Below, piece after piece: positions 1 through 10,552 of a stretch of 64,000 bases of DNA (its first letter is position 1; each line of letters opens with the position of its first letter). The stretch comes from Epiperipatus broadwayi (Eukaryota; Onychophora; Udeonychophora; Euonychophora; Peripatidae), in the NCBI GenBank assembly GCA_028023455.1, contig JAQFVV010000965.1, positions 62,001 through 126,000 of the forward strand. The letters run 5' to 3'. A program made the position numbers and the translations under genes. The notes under the pieces were generated by a model. The model was not told the origin of the DNA and made no database searches. It saw nothing but the letters and a program-made list of their open reading frames with translations.

Positions 1-290
1 TTGGAGGGTGGAGAAGAGTGAAGCCTGTTAATTAAAGTTTGAAGACTTGTTGTGTTGTGTGGCAGATAGTGATCTGAACCAACTAATGAGTGATGGTTCA
101 GCACACAATATGTATATTGAAGAACATTTATATGTGGTCATGTATACAATTATATAAAATGGAGTAAGATAGATGAAGAGAGCTTGAATGTCTGTGTTCA
201 AATCTGCTCTAATTACAACAAAAAAATTGTAAATAAATATATTAAATATGAACACAATGATCTACATATGCAATGATTATTATTCTATAT
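1..290 (+). repeat. R3 repeat, copy A (incomplete at window edge)
   Basis: This stretch matches the copies at 6640-6930 (+) and 6165-6410 (-) at many positions, including the 'taaagtttgaagactt' block and the 'gtgttcaaat' block near the 3' side. The segment around 85-125 corresponds to the hammerhead-like part of copy B, but here the core reads CTAATGA and the GAAA is lost, so it is not functional. The family is unclassified. Confidence 0.6.
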
Positions 291-304
291 TTAAACAGTG
301 CCTT

Positions 305-461
305 GCATGTTTAACAAGAAAAGATTATAAATTTATAAGGCATTTAATTTTCTGAATATGCTTTTGATGTTTACAACACATGGCCACACGACCTTAAACA
401 TCAAAAGCATGCCCAGTAAATTTAACACTTTAGAAATTTATAATCTTTTCTTGTTAAATGC
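305..461. repeat. Small two-tier foldback (inverted repeat)
   Basis: Outer arms 305-334 and 434-461 are near-perfect reverse complements. Inner arms 358-373 and 395-410 form a second perfect 16-bp stem around a loop of about 21 bases. The whole unit is about 157 bp and noncoding. It could be a MITE-type foldback or a structured noncoding repeat; no target-site duplication is clear. Confidence 0.6.
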
Positions 462-539
462 ACAATTATTGTTTAAATGTAGAATTACATTTAAATAAGA
501 AAAAAGGAAATAATTATTGAATTATATATTAAAAATGTT

Positions 540-629
540 GTCAAGCATTGGTGGCTAGTGGTTAGCATAACTGCCTTCCAAGCATCTGGCCCGGGTTCGC
601 TTCCCGGTCAACGCTTTAACATATGAAAA
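540..629 (+). mobile_element. tRNA-Gly(TCC)-derived mini-SINE, copy 1
   Basis: Positions 545-613 fold as a tRNA: the acceptor strand GCATTGG pairs with TCAACGC, box A-like and box B-like segments are present, and the anticodon loop CTTCCAA reads TCC (Gly). It strongly resembles metazoan tRNA-Gly-TCC. It is followed by ATATG and an A-run with no extra SINE body. The 5' GTCAA and a 3' TTTGAC-like trailer extend the acceptor stem in the other copies. This is the least diverged anticodon in the window; the other copies mostly read TAC. It is more likely a SINE than a working tRNA gene because of the mismatched acceptor, the A-tail and the dispersed copies. Confidence 0.75.
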
Positions 630-1339
630 AAAAAAAAAGATTATTATTCTAAAGTAAGTCTGAAAAATATAAACAAAAATAAAATTAAAAATATATTAAA
701 AATTTTAAAGAATCCTTTATTTATCTAAATGGACTAACAAAAAAATATTATTCAGTTTTCCCAATATTTTTGGTATTCAAGATCAAAAAAGTGTGGAGTG
801 CTTATGTTTGGAAATAGTCTGAGTTACACTTTCCATCAATTTATGATCTTCTTCGTAAGAAAGAATTATAATTTAATCTGTTAAGATTAATATTCTTTAC
901 ATTTTAAAAATTTTTGGTCCCATAATACAACGAATAATGTGGATACTAAATATAATATGTTTTTGACTTTTTAGAGCTTTTTATTTTTTAATGCATTTAT
1001 GTAAATAAAAACATTTCTTTTTTTTTAAATAAATATTTTCTAGTTTTTAGCTTTATCTAGTTCCAAAAATTAGGAACGAAAAAAGATGAAATACAATTTA
1101 ATATTCCTATCTGCTCTTGTAGAGAGTATTAAAACAACGCTAAATTGAAAATTGAATTTTTTTACTAATTTTTTGTTAAAATTGTTTGAAAACTGACAAA
1201 ATTTTGAAAAAGGAAATATATATATATAAATATTCCAAAAAAAGCTTTTCTTCATTATTTTCATTATATATAAATATAAACGTTTCCAAGCAGTTTAATA
1301 TTATATACTAATTAGTTTAATGACTCAATACTGGTTTAT
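630..1339. other. AT-rich stretch, no feature seen
   Basis: Low-complexity A/T sequence with homopolymer runs. I see no coding, RNA or repeat signature that I can support. Confidence 0.5.
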
Positions 1340-1520
1340 TGAACACATCAAATCCGCTCAATCCAAAGCACAAGATAGAGTCTTAGAAATGATAAGAATA
1401 TATCATTTTATTCTTTGTACTTATATTCGTTTATATAGGGCAACCTAAAGTACTTTAGAATGAAAGCATGAAGTTCTTAAATCGATCACATTACTTATTT
1501 TGAATTGAGAGTATTCATGT
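1340..1520 (+). repeat. F2 repeat fragment
   Basis: It carries the F2 landmarks in order: CACAAGATAGAGT, then CTAAAGTACTTTAG, then GAAAGCATGAAG. The same order occurs at 23680-24716, 53795-54450 and 56605-56960. The copy is diverged and its ends are uncertain. Confidence 0.5.
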
Positions 1521-1605
1521 ACTCAAGAATCCAGCATTTAGTGTTAATCTAGTTAACATATATACTATAAAAAAACTTGCTTAGAGCTATTAGCATGCTC
1601 TTTAT

Positions 1606-2171
1606 ATATGCAATTAATTACATATATGAAATTAATCATAGAATTAAACTTAGTTGGAGTGCTTTCGGTAGAAATAACTTGATACTAAAAATAAATTTGT
1701 CTATGTGTTTGAAAAGGAAGGTTTTTAATAAATGTGTTTTACCAGTTCTTACTTATGGATCTGAGACTTGGACACTTAATAGAAGAGTGATACAGAGACT
1801 TCAGACCACTCAAAGAAGTATGGAGAGATGCATGCCGGGAGTAACAAGAAGAGCTCGAAAACACAATATATGGGTAAGAGGACAAACAGGTGTTATTGAC
1901 CTCATTGAAAAAATTAAAAGATTGAAGTGGAGTTGGGATGGACATATTGCTAGAAGAGATGATAATAGATGGAAAATTGAAATCTTAAACTGGATTCCAA
2001 GAGATTGTAAAAGACCCAGAAAGAGACCACATGTGAGATGGATGGATGAAATAAAAAAGTGTGCAGGGATGATGTGGAAAAGAGAAATTAAAGATCAGAG
2101 GAGATGGATTGAACTAAGAGAAACCTTCATCCTGCAGTGGATTGTTATTGGTTGATGATGATATGCAATTA
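1606..2171 (+). mobile_element. 5'-truncated RTE-type LINE with target duplication
   Basis: The 11-base direct repeat ATATGCAATTA occurs at 1606-1616 and 2161-2171 and brackets a fragment that matches the 3' end of the LINE at 39239-42525. The fragment ends in the same GGTTGATGATGA tail. This is a classic target-primed insertion truncated on the 5' side at about 1626. The two copies are clearly homologous but differ at many positions. Confidence 0.85.
1627..2155 (+). pseudogene. RTE LINE C-terminal region, 5'-truncated copy
   Basis: This open stretch encodes the region downstream of the reverse transcriptase palm in RTE-type proteins. It contains VLPVLTYGSETWTLNRR, WSWDGHIARRDDNRW and RKRPHVRWMDEIKKCAG, all also present at 41979-42437. 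Upstream residues in this frame come from flanking DNA, so no genuine start exists here. It cannot encode an active enzyme because endonuclease and reverse transcriptase are missing. It is dead on arrival by truncation rather than by stop codons. Confidence 0.85.
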
Positions 2172-2900
2172 TTGCTGTTAGGTAAAGATATTTTATTTTA
2201 TATTATATCGTGTGATTTATTTAATTATAATATGTATTATCTTCTTTTTTTTTAATGAAAAAAAAAAAACTTTCTTAAAATTTATATCGAATAAATCTGT
2301 CTTTAAATCAATAATTTCACAAAAATATTGATTTTTTTTATTTATAAATCTTATTTATATAATTTATTCTTTAACTCATTTTTATCCTTATTTTTTTTTA
2401 ATTATACATTTGCAACTTTCAAACTTTGTTAAACATCAGGTTATAAGAATTAAATAAATTAAAGTTTTTAAAAACATTTATTATATAGACTTATTAAACT
2501 GATTATAGATCTATTGAAAATGGGGAATCAATAAAAGGTGTATATTTGCCAAAAAAGTGTTCCAATAATTTATCTTTAATTAGTGGAATAATATTTTGTA
2601 TAATCTTAAGGATTTGGCAAATGAGATTTATTAATGAAGGTTTTTTTAATGTCATGTTTAAGTAAAAACGTGGATAGATTATCTATTAATTACACCTGGC
2701 TTTATAGATTTCAGTTTAATATTAAAACTCCATTTCTAATTGTTAAAGAATCTAGTTTATCAGTTATCTCCAATCAATAATTTAATAGTTTAAATTTATA
2801 ATAATTATTAGATGTTATCAACTTGTTATATACTCTGACAATTATATAAATAACACTTTTTATCAGAACAACTTATTAAAACAGCAATAACTCTCTTCAT
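2172..2900. other. AT-rich stretch, no feature seen
   Basis: Mostly A/T homopolymer-rich sequence. No repeat family or gene could be supported. Confidence 0.5.
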
Positions 2901-2904
2901 ACAC

Positions 2905-3120
2905 TAGTGTCACTTAGTGCAAGCCATAAAAATCAGGGATGCTAGTAGGTTGTACATCAAAATTCTTATTTAGTCCTTACTCATTAAATATTCCCAGATT
3001 AGTTTCTAGCTTGTGACTTTCATTGAAGAGACTTGGATATGAGAGTGGCAGATGGATCTTTGAATCTAATATTCTCTTCCAGCAGTCATCATTTATCTTT
3101 TCAGCTAACTATAAAGCACT
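2905..3120 (-). repeat. F1 repeat, old decayed copy with dead hammerhead
   Basis: Read on the minus strand it follows the F1 order seen at 57385-57748: the internal 'cagtcat..ctaactataaagc' side, then the hammerhead block at about 2990-3040, then sequence toward the 3' end. Stem II (GTCACAAGCT-like) and GAAA CTAA are still visible, but the CUGAUGA core has decayed to CAATGAA. It is inactive and older than the other copies. Confidence 0.5.
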
Positions 3121-6100
3121 ATTGTACAGAGAGAGATTTATAAGCATAAAAAATGATAATCGTGTGATGTTTTAATGATTTATTATCCAAATAATTATTG
3201 AGAATCTTCAATAGCAGATTTATAATTGAGATGTAATGGTAGACAGAGAAGCTCAAAATCCATGAATTATGCTCAAATTTCTTACTTATTGTGGTTGAAC
3301 TTCTTACAAACTCCCCAATGATTATTTTAAATTTAACTCATGATTATACACTTTTTAATGAATCGCATTATGAAATAATGTGACCAAAATTATAACATAT
3401 TATATATATTACAATGATAGACATCCATTTGTCACAACTCCAATTCGAGTTTAAATCTTGGTGAAGTAAAATTGAAATTTTTTTCACCATCCTGATATTT
3501 TAGTTTTAAGTAGTCAGCTCATAGTTAATGTAGATAACCATTCACTGTTGGTCAGTAATGGAGTCTTAGCTAGTTTTAGAGGCTAAAATAAAGACTGGAA
3601 AACCTTTTCATTATTTTTTCTATGAGGAGCTGTTGGAAAAATGTATCACCTTGTAGTGCAAAATTTAAAAATACTATTTTATCTCTACATTAGTGATTCT
3701 AAAGAAAAGTAGTTGTAATCAGAGTATATATTTTGTCATTGTTTTCAGTGTATTTGGTATTTTCACAATTCTTTTCCAGAATCATAATTTGCTTGCATTT
3801 CTTGTTACCCAAATTTTATATTCATAGAAAATTACTGAAAATATTATGATCCAAAGATATGATGCTTCATCTAAAAATCATGTTTATGCATTCTATTCAA
3901 ATTCTTGCTAAGACTAATAAGCATTAAATCTCTTGACCTTTTAGCTGTTTGTTTTATTTTGAAAATTCCTAGTGGTTGGTTGAATTTAAATTCCATTTTA
4001 TTTGATCATATTTACCATTATATATATATATATATATATATCAAATTATGTATTAGAAATAATGTTTACAAATGAAAGTATGCTTAAAAATATTAGTTTG
4101 ACTTTACGCATATATATATATATATATATATATAACCAAAATTTTCTAGAATAAACTCTACAGTATAATATTTAAAAATCAATAATACCTATAGGCATCT
4201 TATGACAATGTACACCATTCTGAGTACTTATACCAACGTATTTTGAGTATTATATATATAACTGAAATATATAGTAAGGGTTATTAAAAAAGATTTTTAG
4301 CTTATTTTATACTTACTGCATCATTGATAAATATATTAAATAAAAAAAACAGAATTGCTTTAATTTAGTTTGCAAAGTGTAAATAAATTATTGTTCAGAT
4401 TACCTAAAGCTAATGAATTTTTATTTGAAGGTCAGAATTCCACTAATAAAATTTAAAAAATTACAAAAAAATATCTGCTGCAGTCAATATGAAAGGGTTA
4501 TTTTTCAACCAATCGCAATTTTTTGTGATCGTATGTTAACGATTTCTCATCATTTTTTAAAAGTATATTTTTGAAAAAAATCTGAATCTAATCACATTAT
4601 TTTTCTAAAAGAATAATCTTTACATAAACATTTTTGTGGAAAAAATCACAAATATGTAAATAAACTTCAGAAAATATATACTTCACTTTTTGAAAGTGAA
4701 ATAAAAGAATGAATATACTCAAAAGTTCTCAGAACCATTCTTGTGCAGAAAGGATAAATGACTACTAATTAGCAACATTATAAACAGGATCTCAACTCCT
4801 TTGTTGTAGGTTTTTCTGCACAATATTGACATCTTGATAGTTTTTAAATTAAAAAATCTGTATTATTTTAATTCCAGCATTTTTTTGTTGATCAGTTGCA
4901 TCTCAATATCATAGAAAGGGTTAAAAACCCACAGAATAAAAAAAAATGTTTTTATTATGAAATGAAAAAATTGTTTCTATTCCTACCATTATATATAATC
5001 TTTATCTTTTTTGGCTTAAGATATTTAAATATCATAAAATATTTTTATATATAATACCATTCATCTACCGTTTTCATATGAAGTGCTCTTATTGTTAAAC
5101 TTAAAAAAAAGTTGTTTTGTGAGTAAAAACGACGTTTTATGGCATTTCTATCAAAAACCAAACAAACACGTGACCATCATCAAAAAGTTTAGTATTTATT
5201 TTTCCTCGATCTTAGTAAATTGAAAACTATGAAAAGAGTTTGTTGCTATTAAATAATTAAATATTTATATTAACCACTTTGTTATTTTAATTAATGGATG
5301 GATATCGAAAGCAATTTAAAACAAAATTATTTTAATTACAATTTTAAAAAAAATTGACTTTTAATAAATAACTTAAAGGATCACGTGATATAGCATATAG
5401 TCCTTAAAAGTTTTTTTTTTAAAACAATCTTTTTGTAATGATTTTCAAGTGCAGTTCCTTCTCCGAAAATGTGCTCTGGGAAAGATTTTTTGTAGCTGTT
5501 TGTCCTTTTAAACGAGATCACCTTAAGCTCAACGGATTAATCGTAAAACCTATACGCAGTTATTATTATTGAATCCTAACAACTTTATTTATATTTTTTG
5601 GTTCTCAAAAGCTTTTTGTGGCTTGTGTCTCAATCTTTTAAGACCTTGTTTTGAGACAGATTTATCCATTAGTCTTTTTAAGACCCTTTACTCTGAATTT
5701 AAACATGTACTTGTAAGAGTTCTTTCTCTTCGTATTTTTTTTAAAAATATCAATTGGTTACAATTGCATTTTAAACAAAGTATAATTTTTAAGAATATTT
5801 ATGAAACCATAGAACTTTAGATGAAATGGTAATAGTTTATCAATTATTATTTTAAAGTAAAATGAAACTACTTTATTAATTATTAATGTAATCAAAATAA
5901 ATTTAAATATTAAAAGTAGAATATTTTTACATTGTTTTATATATGTATGTATTGTACACACATAACCTCCAAATCATTATTATGAAACATACTTGCAAAC
6001 AATAATATTTCTACTATTTACATATTTTAATATTTAACTTTTACTTGCCCATATTTAAGACATAACTAATCAAATAATCCCTAAGATAACGACCTAATGA

Positions 6101-6160
6101 AAAAATATAAAATACTATATACATACTATTTGAATACAAGTATAATTACTTGGAGTTTAG
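3121..6160. other. Long AT-rich stretch with TA microsatellites
   Basis: No gene or repeat family recognised. Pure TA runs lie at about 4018-4042 and 4109-4134. Short open frames here have AT-driven composition and no motif, so they are not called. Confidence 0.5.
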
Positions 6161-6164
6161 AGGA

Positions 6165-6410
6165 AATTATAAAGGATTTGAACACAGACTTTCAAGCTCG
6201 ATTTAGCTATCCATTCTCTCTCATACAACCGATATACCTAACCAGACACATGAAAAAAAGATAAATGATCTCCAATATACATATTTCAAGCTGAACCAGC
6301 ACTCATCAGTTGATCCACATCCCCATCTCCCACACATATATATAATCAATTCTCGATTTATATTAAGATAGCAAATCTTCAAATTTTAATTAACTGTCTG
6401 TATTCAAAAC
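6165..6410 (-). repeat. R3 repeat, copy B, carrying a hammerhead-like motif
   Basis: Reverse complement of the R3 copy at 6640-6930, separated from it by about 230 bp, so the two form an inverted pair. Shared blocks include 'gaagatttgctatctta', 'gagtgctggttca' and 'tgtgttcaaat'. It contains the best-preserved hammerhead-like core of the family at 6267-6318. Confidence 0.6.
6267..6318 (-). ncRNA. Hammerhead ribozyme-like motif in R3, variant
   Basis: Minus strand: CTGATGA (6309-6303), a weak hairpin with a GCU/AGC stem, GAAA (6287-6284), then a near-palindromic stem III ATATGTAT and an A at the cleavage position (AUA triplet). The segment flanking the core (AUCAA) pairs with UUGGA after the cleavage site. 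Stem II is weak at its outer pairs, so activity is doubtful. The architecture is that of the small type I hammerheads associated with PLEs. Confidence 0.5.
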
Positions 6411-6639
6411 GTTTATAATTATATCTAAACGCCAAGTATATAAATTATACTGGTATCCAAATATTACAGATTCAGCCTGTATCCTGTCCATCCCTCTTTT
6501 ATGTATGTAAATGGATAAGGTTCTATATATGAGAGGTCAGAGTGACTTAAAGCCAATATGGGTATGATAGTAATATCAGCATCAACAAGAGATTTGGAAT
6601 TCTATCATCAAATTTTCAATGGTATGGATGGTTGAAGAG

Positions 6640-6930
6640 TTGGAGGGGGTAGTAGATTTAAGCCTGTCTATTAAAGTTTGAAGACTTGCTATCTTAATAT
6701 AAACGAAGCTCTGATTATATATATGGGTGTGTGTGGCAGGGGGAGATGGTCATCCTGACCAACTGATGAGTGCTGGTTCAACATAAAATACATATATTGG
6801 AGAACATTCATCTTTTTCACATGTGTGTGATCATGTGTATAAATTGTATGAGATAGAATGGATAACTAAAGGAAACTTGAAAATCTGTGTTCAAATTTCC
6901 TATGATTATATACTATATATATATATATAT
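6640..6930 (+). repeat. R3 repeat, copy C, hammerhead decayed
   Basis: It matches copy A (1-290) and the reverse complement of copy B. The core CTGATGA is retained at about 6765, but the GAAA segment reads ATAAAA and stem II is weakened. The PLE palindrome starting at 6962 begins just downstream of this copy. Confidence 0.55.
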
Positions 6931-7012
6931 ATTAATTCTAATGTTTTCATGGATAAAAGATGTCATATTATTATTACTATTTGCGGGATATTCCGTGTAG
7001 TGAAAAAGCTAA

Positions 7013-7056
7013 ATGCTGACGTTTCAGTACAATATCAAGTACCTTCCTCAGAGCAT
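7013..7056 (-). ncRNA. Hammerhead ribozyme at PLE 3' end, intact
   Basis: Minus strand, in order: stem I strand AUGCU (7056-7052), core CUGAGGA (7051-7045), stem II GGUAC/GUACU with an 8-base loop, GAAA (7025-7022), stem III A-CG-U, cleavage base C (GUC, 7018), then AGCAU (7017-7013), which pairs perfectly with AUGCU. All invariant hammerhead positions are present. Stem III is only the palindrome ACGU, so cleavage as a dimer is expected, as known for small PLE hammerheads. The ORF stop TGA lies inside the core. Confidence 0.88.
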
Positions 7057-8655
7057 CCTCTTTCTCAAATCATAAGAATGCATGTGAGATTTAAAATCGT
7101 TTTTATCGTTTTCTTTCTCCTCATATTTAAATTCTATTGGTTGAGAAGTTTTAAAATTTATTTTCTCTTCCAATAGTTTCTTCCAAATGTTGTTAATCTT
7201 CTTTAACTCACACCTTTCATTTATGCTCTTGGGCCTTTTAAAAATCTCTATAGCTTCTCTTAGCAATCTCTGGTCATATTGGTCAATTTTTGCTAAAATA
7301 TTTGTTTTTTCAAAATTGATATCATGATTTGTTAATTTAATATGAGAATAAATAGCTGATGAATTGGATTTTTCTCTCACTGCCAGAATGTGTTCTTCCT
7401 TTCTAATATTTATTCTACGATTAGTCTGTCCTATATATGTATGTGGACAGACCCTACATGGAATTTCATACACACCATGACACTCCAAAGCAATTTTATC
7501 TTTAGGAAGAGGAAATATTTCACTAATTTTTTTATAAGTAGTGTAAATTGTGTGAATATTATTATTCTTTAAAATGTTACCAATTCTATCAGTTACTCTT
7601 TTAATATATGGAAAAATTGTCTTAATTTTTGATGTATCAAAATCTTTTTTCTTTTGATATGTATAAGCCCTATTAATAATTTTGTAATTAAAACCATTAT
7701 GAAGAAGCATTTTATTAGTATCAAAAAGGTCCCGGTGAAAATGGCTATCATCAGAAAGTCTCTTTGTTCTATCCAATAATGTCTTTGCCACTGAAAATAG
7801 TTGTGCAGGATGGTGATGAGAGGAAAAATGCAGATATCTCCCAGTGTGTGTTGGTTTTTTATATATACCATGGGATAAAGAACCATCTTCCTTTCTTTCA
7901 ATCAAAACATCTAAAAAAGGTAATTGATTATTATTTTCTATTTCCATGGTAAATTTAATATTGTTGTGAAGAGAGTTTAAAAAATTAAAAAAGTCATCAA
8001 GAGCATGCTTACCATGAGGCCAAATAACAAAGGTATCATCAACATACCTCAGCCATATAGATGGTTTTTTAACTGCTAAAGTCAAAATTTTATTTTCCAA
8101 ATCCTCCATAAAAATAGAAGCTAATGCTGGAGAAATTGGTGAACCCATAGCTAGACCTGATGTTTGTTTATACATCTGCCCATCAAAAACAAAAAATGTA
8201 TTCGATAAGCAGTGTTCAATCAAAACCACAGCAAAATTAGGCAACTGAATATTTTTTAAAACTTGAATCGCTTCATTTACAGGTACACTAGTAAAAAGTG
8301 AAACAATGTCAAAACTTACCAAAATATCATTCTTAGTCAATTTAATATCCCGGATAAGCTCAAGAAAATGATTAGCATCTTTAACATATGATGACATCGT
8401 TGTTAAATGCGGCTGTAAAAAAGAAGTCAAAAAACGAGCTAGTGTCTGTGTAGGTGAACCAACTGCACTTACAATCGGTCTCAATGGAATATCTGGCTTG
8501 TGAACTTTTGGTAAACCATATAATTTTGGATAAAAAGATTTTTCCCTCGGAGTAAGCTGTATCTTTGTTTCTAAATCTAGATCAGTAGAATAAATTAATG
8601 CTTTCGTTTTCTTTTCAAGATAAGTCATAGGCTCTTCCGATCTAAATATTATCAT
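7048..8655 (-). CDS. PLE reverse transcriptase + GIY-YIG endonuclease (5'-truncated)
   Basis: A 535-codon uninterrupted frame. Reverse transcriptase: FDIVSLFTSVP at about residues 115-125, AMGSPISP at 169-176 and the catalytic YVDD at 204-207. GIY-YIG endonuclease near the C-terminus: GVYEIPC at 394-400, the second half YIGQT at 407-411, then RKEEH at 418-422. This is the PLE domain order. The protein would copy element RNA primed at an endonuclease nick in nuclear DNA. No start is certain: the first methionines lie in or beside an adapter-like insert at 8631-8643, and homology to the other copy resumes upstream in another frame to about 8787. The N-terminal region of a full PLE protein is absent. 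The stop codon TGA is embedded in the hammerhead core. Confidence 0.9.
   Translation of the reverse strand: MIIFRSEEPMTYLEKKTKALIYSTDLDLETKIQLTPREKSFYPKLYGLPKVHKPDIPLRPIVSAVGSPTQTLARFLTSFLQPHLTTMSSYVKDANHFLELIRDIKLTKNDILVSFDIVSLFTSVPVNEAIQVLKNIQLPNFAVVLIEHCLSNTFFVFDGQMYKQTSGLAMGSPISPALASIFMEDLENKILTLAVKKPSIWLRYVDDTFVIWPHGKHALDDFFNFLNSLHNNIKFTMEIENNNQLPFLDVLIERKEDGSLSHGIYKKPTHTGRYLHFSSHHHPAQLFSVAKTLLDRTKRLSDDSHFHRDLFDTNKMLLHNGFNYKIINRAYTYQKKKDFDTSKIKTIFPYIKRVTDRIGNILKNNNIHTIYTTYKKISEIFPLPKDKIALECHGVYEIPCRVCPHTYIGQTNRRINIRKEEHILAVREKSNSSAIYSHIKLTNHDINFEKTNILAKIDQYDQRLLREAIEIFKRPKSINERCELKKINNIWKKLLEEKINFKTSQPIEFKYEEKENDKNDFKSHMHSYDLRKRML
8631..8643. other. Exact 13-base match to the Illumina adapter 3' end
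   Basis: GCTCTTCCGATCT replaces 8 bases present at the matching place of the facing PLE copy (near 8948-8955). The net change of 5 bases breaks the reading frame there. A chance 13-base match in 64 kb is improbable, and its coincidence with the only sizeable local difference makes contamination or misassembly likely. Confidence 0.8.
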
Positions 8656-8800
8656 TTAATAAATCATGTATTTTTTTAAAATAATCAGCCTTATTTAAAA
8701 TTACTGTAGTATTACCCTTATCTGCCGGAAGAATAGTAATAGATTTGTCATTTTTTAAAGCAAACAAAGCTCTTTTTTCATTAGTTTAAAAATTAATTTA

Positions 8801-10517
8801 TCAATTAATGAAAGAAGAGCTTTGTTTGCTTTAAAAAATGACAAATCTATTACTATTCTTCCGGCAGATAAGGGTAATACTACAGTAATTTTAAATAAGG
8901 CTGATTATTTTAAAAAAATACATGATTTATTAAATGATAATATTTATAGAGATCCTATGACTTATCTTGAAAAGAAAACGAAAGCATTAATTTATTCTAC
9001 TGATCTAGATTTAGAAACAAAGATACAGCTTACTCCGAGGGAAAAATCTTTTTATCCAAAATTATATGGTTTACCAAAAGTTCACAAGCCAGATATTCCA
9101 TTGAGACCGATTGTAAGTGCAGTTGGTTCACCTACACAGACACTAGCTCGTTTTTTGACTTCTTTTTTACAGCCGCATTTAACAACGATGTCATCATATG
9201 TTAAAGATGCTAATCATTTTCTTGAGCTTATCCGGGATATTAAATTGACTAAGAATGATATTTTGGTAAGTTTTGACATTGTTTCACTTTTTACTAGTGT
9301 ACCTGTAAATGAAGCGATTCAAGTTTTAAAAAATATTCAGTTGCCTAATTTTGCTGTGGTTTTGATTGAACACTGCTTATCGAATACATTTTTTTGTTTT
9401 TGATGGGCAGATGTATAAACAAACATCAGGTCTAGCTATGGGTTCACCAATTTCTCCAGCATTAGCTTCTATTTTTATGGAGGATTTGGAAAATAAAATT
9501 TTGACTTTAGCAGTTAAAAAACCATCTATATGGCTGAGGTATGTTGATGATACCTTTGTTATTTGGCCTCATGGTAAGCATGCTCTTGATGACTTTTTTA
9601 ATTTTTTAAACTCTCTTCACAACAATATTAAATTTACCATGGAAATAGAAAATAATAATCAATTACCTTTTTTAGATGTTTTGATTGAAAGAAAGGAAGA
9701 TGATTCTTTATCCCATGGTATATATAAAAAACCAACACACACTGGGAGATATCTGCATTTTTCCTCTCATCACCATCCTGCACAACTATTTTCAGTGGCA
9801 AAGACATTATTGGATAGAACAAAGAGACTTTCTGATGATAGCCATTTTCACCGGGACCTTTTTGATACTAATAAAATGCTTCTTCATAATGGTTTTAATT
9901 ACAAAATTATTAATAGGGCTTATACATATCAAAAGAAAAAAGATTTTGATACATCAAAAATTAAGACAATTTTGCCATATATTAAAGGAGTAACTGATAG
10001 AATTGGTAACATTTTAAAGAATAATAATATTCACACAATTTACACTACTTATAAAAGAATTAGTGAAATATTTCCTCTTCCTAAAGATAAAATTGCTTTG
10101 GAGTGTCATGGTGTGTATGAAATTCCATGTAGGGTCTGTCCACATACATATATAGGACAGACTAATCGTAGAATAAATATTAGAAAGGAAGAACACATTC
10201 TGGCAGTGAGAGAAAAATCCAATTCATCAGCTATTTATTCTCATATTAAATTAACAAATCATGATATTTTAGCAAAAATTGAACAATATGACCAGAGATT
10301 GCTAAGAAAAGCTATAAAGATTTTTAAAAGGCCCAAGAGCATAAATGAAAGGTGTGAGTTAAAGAAGATTAACAACATTTGGAAGAAACTATTGGAAGAG
10401 AAAATAAATTTTAAAACTTCTCAACCAATAGAATTTAAATATGAGGAGAAAGAAAACGATAAAAACGATTTTAAATCTCACATGCATTCTTATGATTTGA
10501 GAAAGAGGACGCTCTGA
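8801..10517 (+). pseudogene. PLE reverse transcriptase + GIY-YIG, frameshifted copy
   Basis: Plus-strand twin of the protein at 7048-8655. It starts in an open frame at the palindrome centre and includes the conserved LPADKGNTTVILNKADY block, which shows how the N-terminal side continues. A T-run of 7 instead of 6 at about 9388-9396 shifts the frame between the SNTFF and VFDGQMYKQ segments, so the two halves are read at 8801-9403 and 9366-10517. YVDD and GIY-YIG motifs are intact in the second half. A 21-base deletion removes seven residues (INFEKTN) after LTNHD relative to the minus copy. A single-base homopolymer change may be a sequencing error. N-terminus missing as in the twin. Confidence 0.88.
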
Positions 10518-10552
10518 GGAAGGTACTTGATATTGTACTGAAACGTTAGCAT
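10509..10552 (+). ncRNA. Hammerhead ribozyme at PLE 3' end, slightly damaged
   Basis: Same motif as at 7013-7056: core CTGAGGA 10514-10520, stem II with the same loop, GAAA 10540-10543, stem III ACGT. Two changes: the cleavage base is T (GUU, weaker but permitted) and stem I has one C-A mismatch (ACGCU against AGCAU). The ORF stop overlaps the core. Confidence 0.8.

Noticed and set aside
540-629. Functional tRNA-Gly(TCC) gene
   Set aside because: Acceptor mismatches, A-tail instead of a T-run terminator, and dispersed diverged copies point to a SINE.
5569-5961. Open frames of 67-83 codons on both strands
   Set aside because: AT-driven, overlapping on opposite strands, no motif or homology to families in the window.
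7743-7760. CTGATGA (minus) and its mirror at 9834-9840
   Set aside because: Inside the PLE coding frame with no GAAA, stem II or NUH in range.
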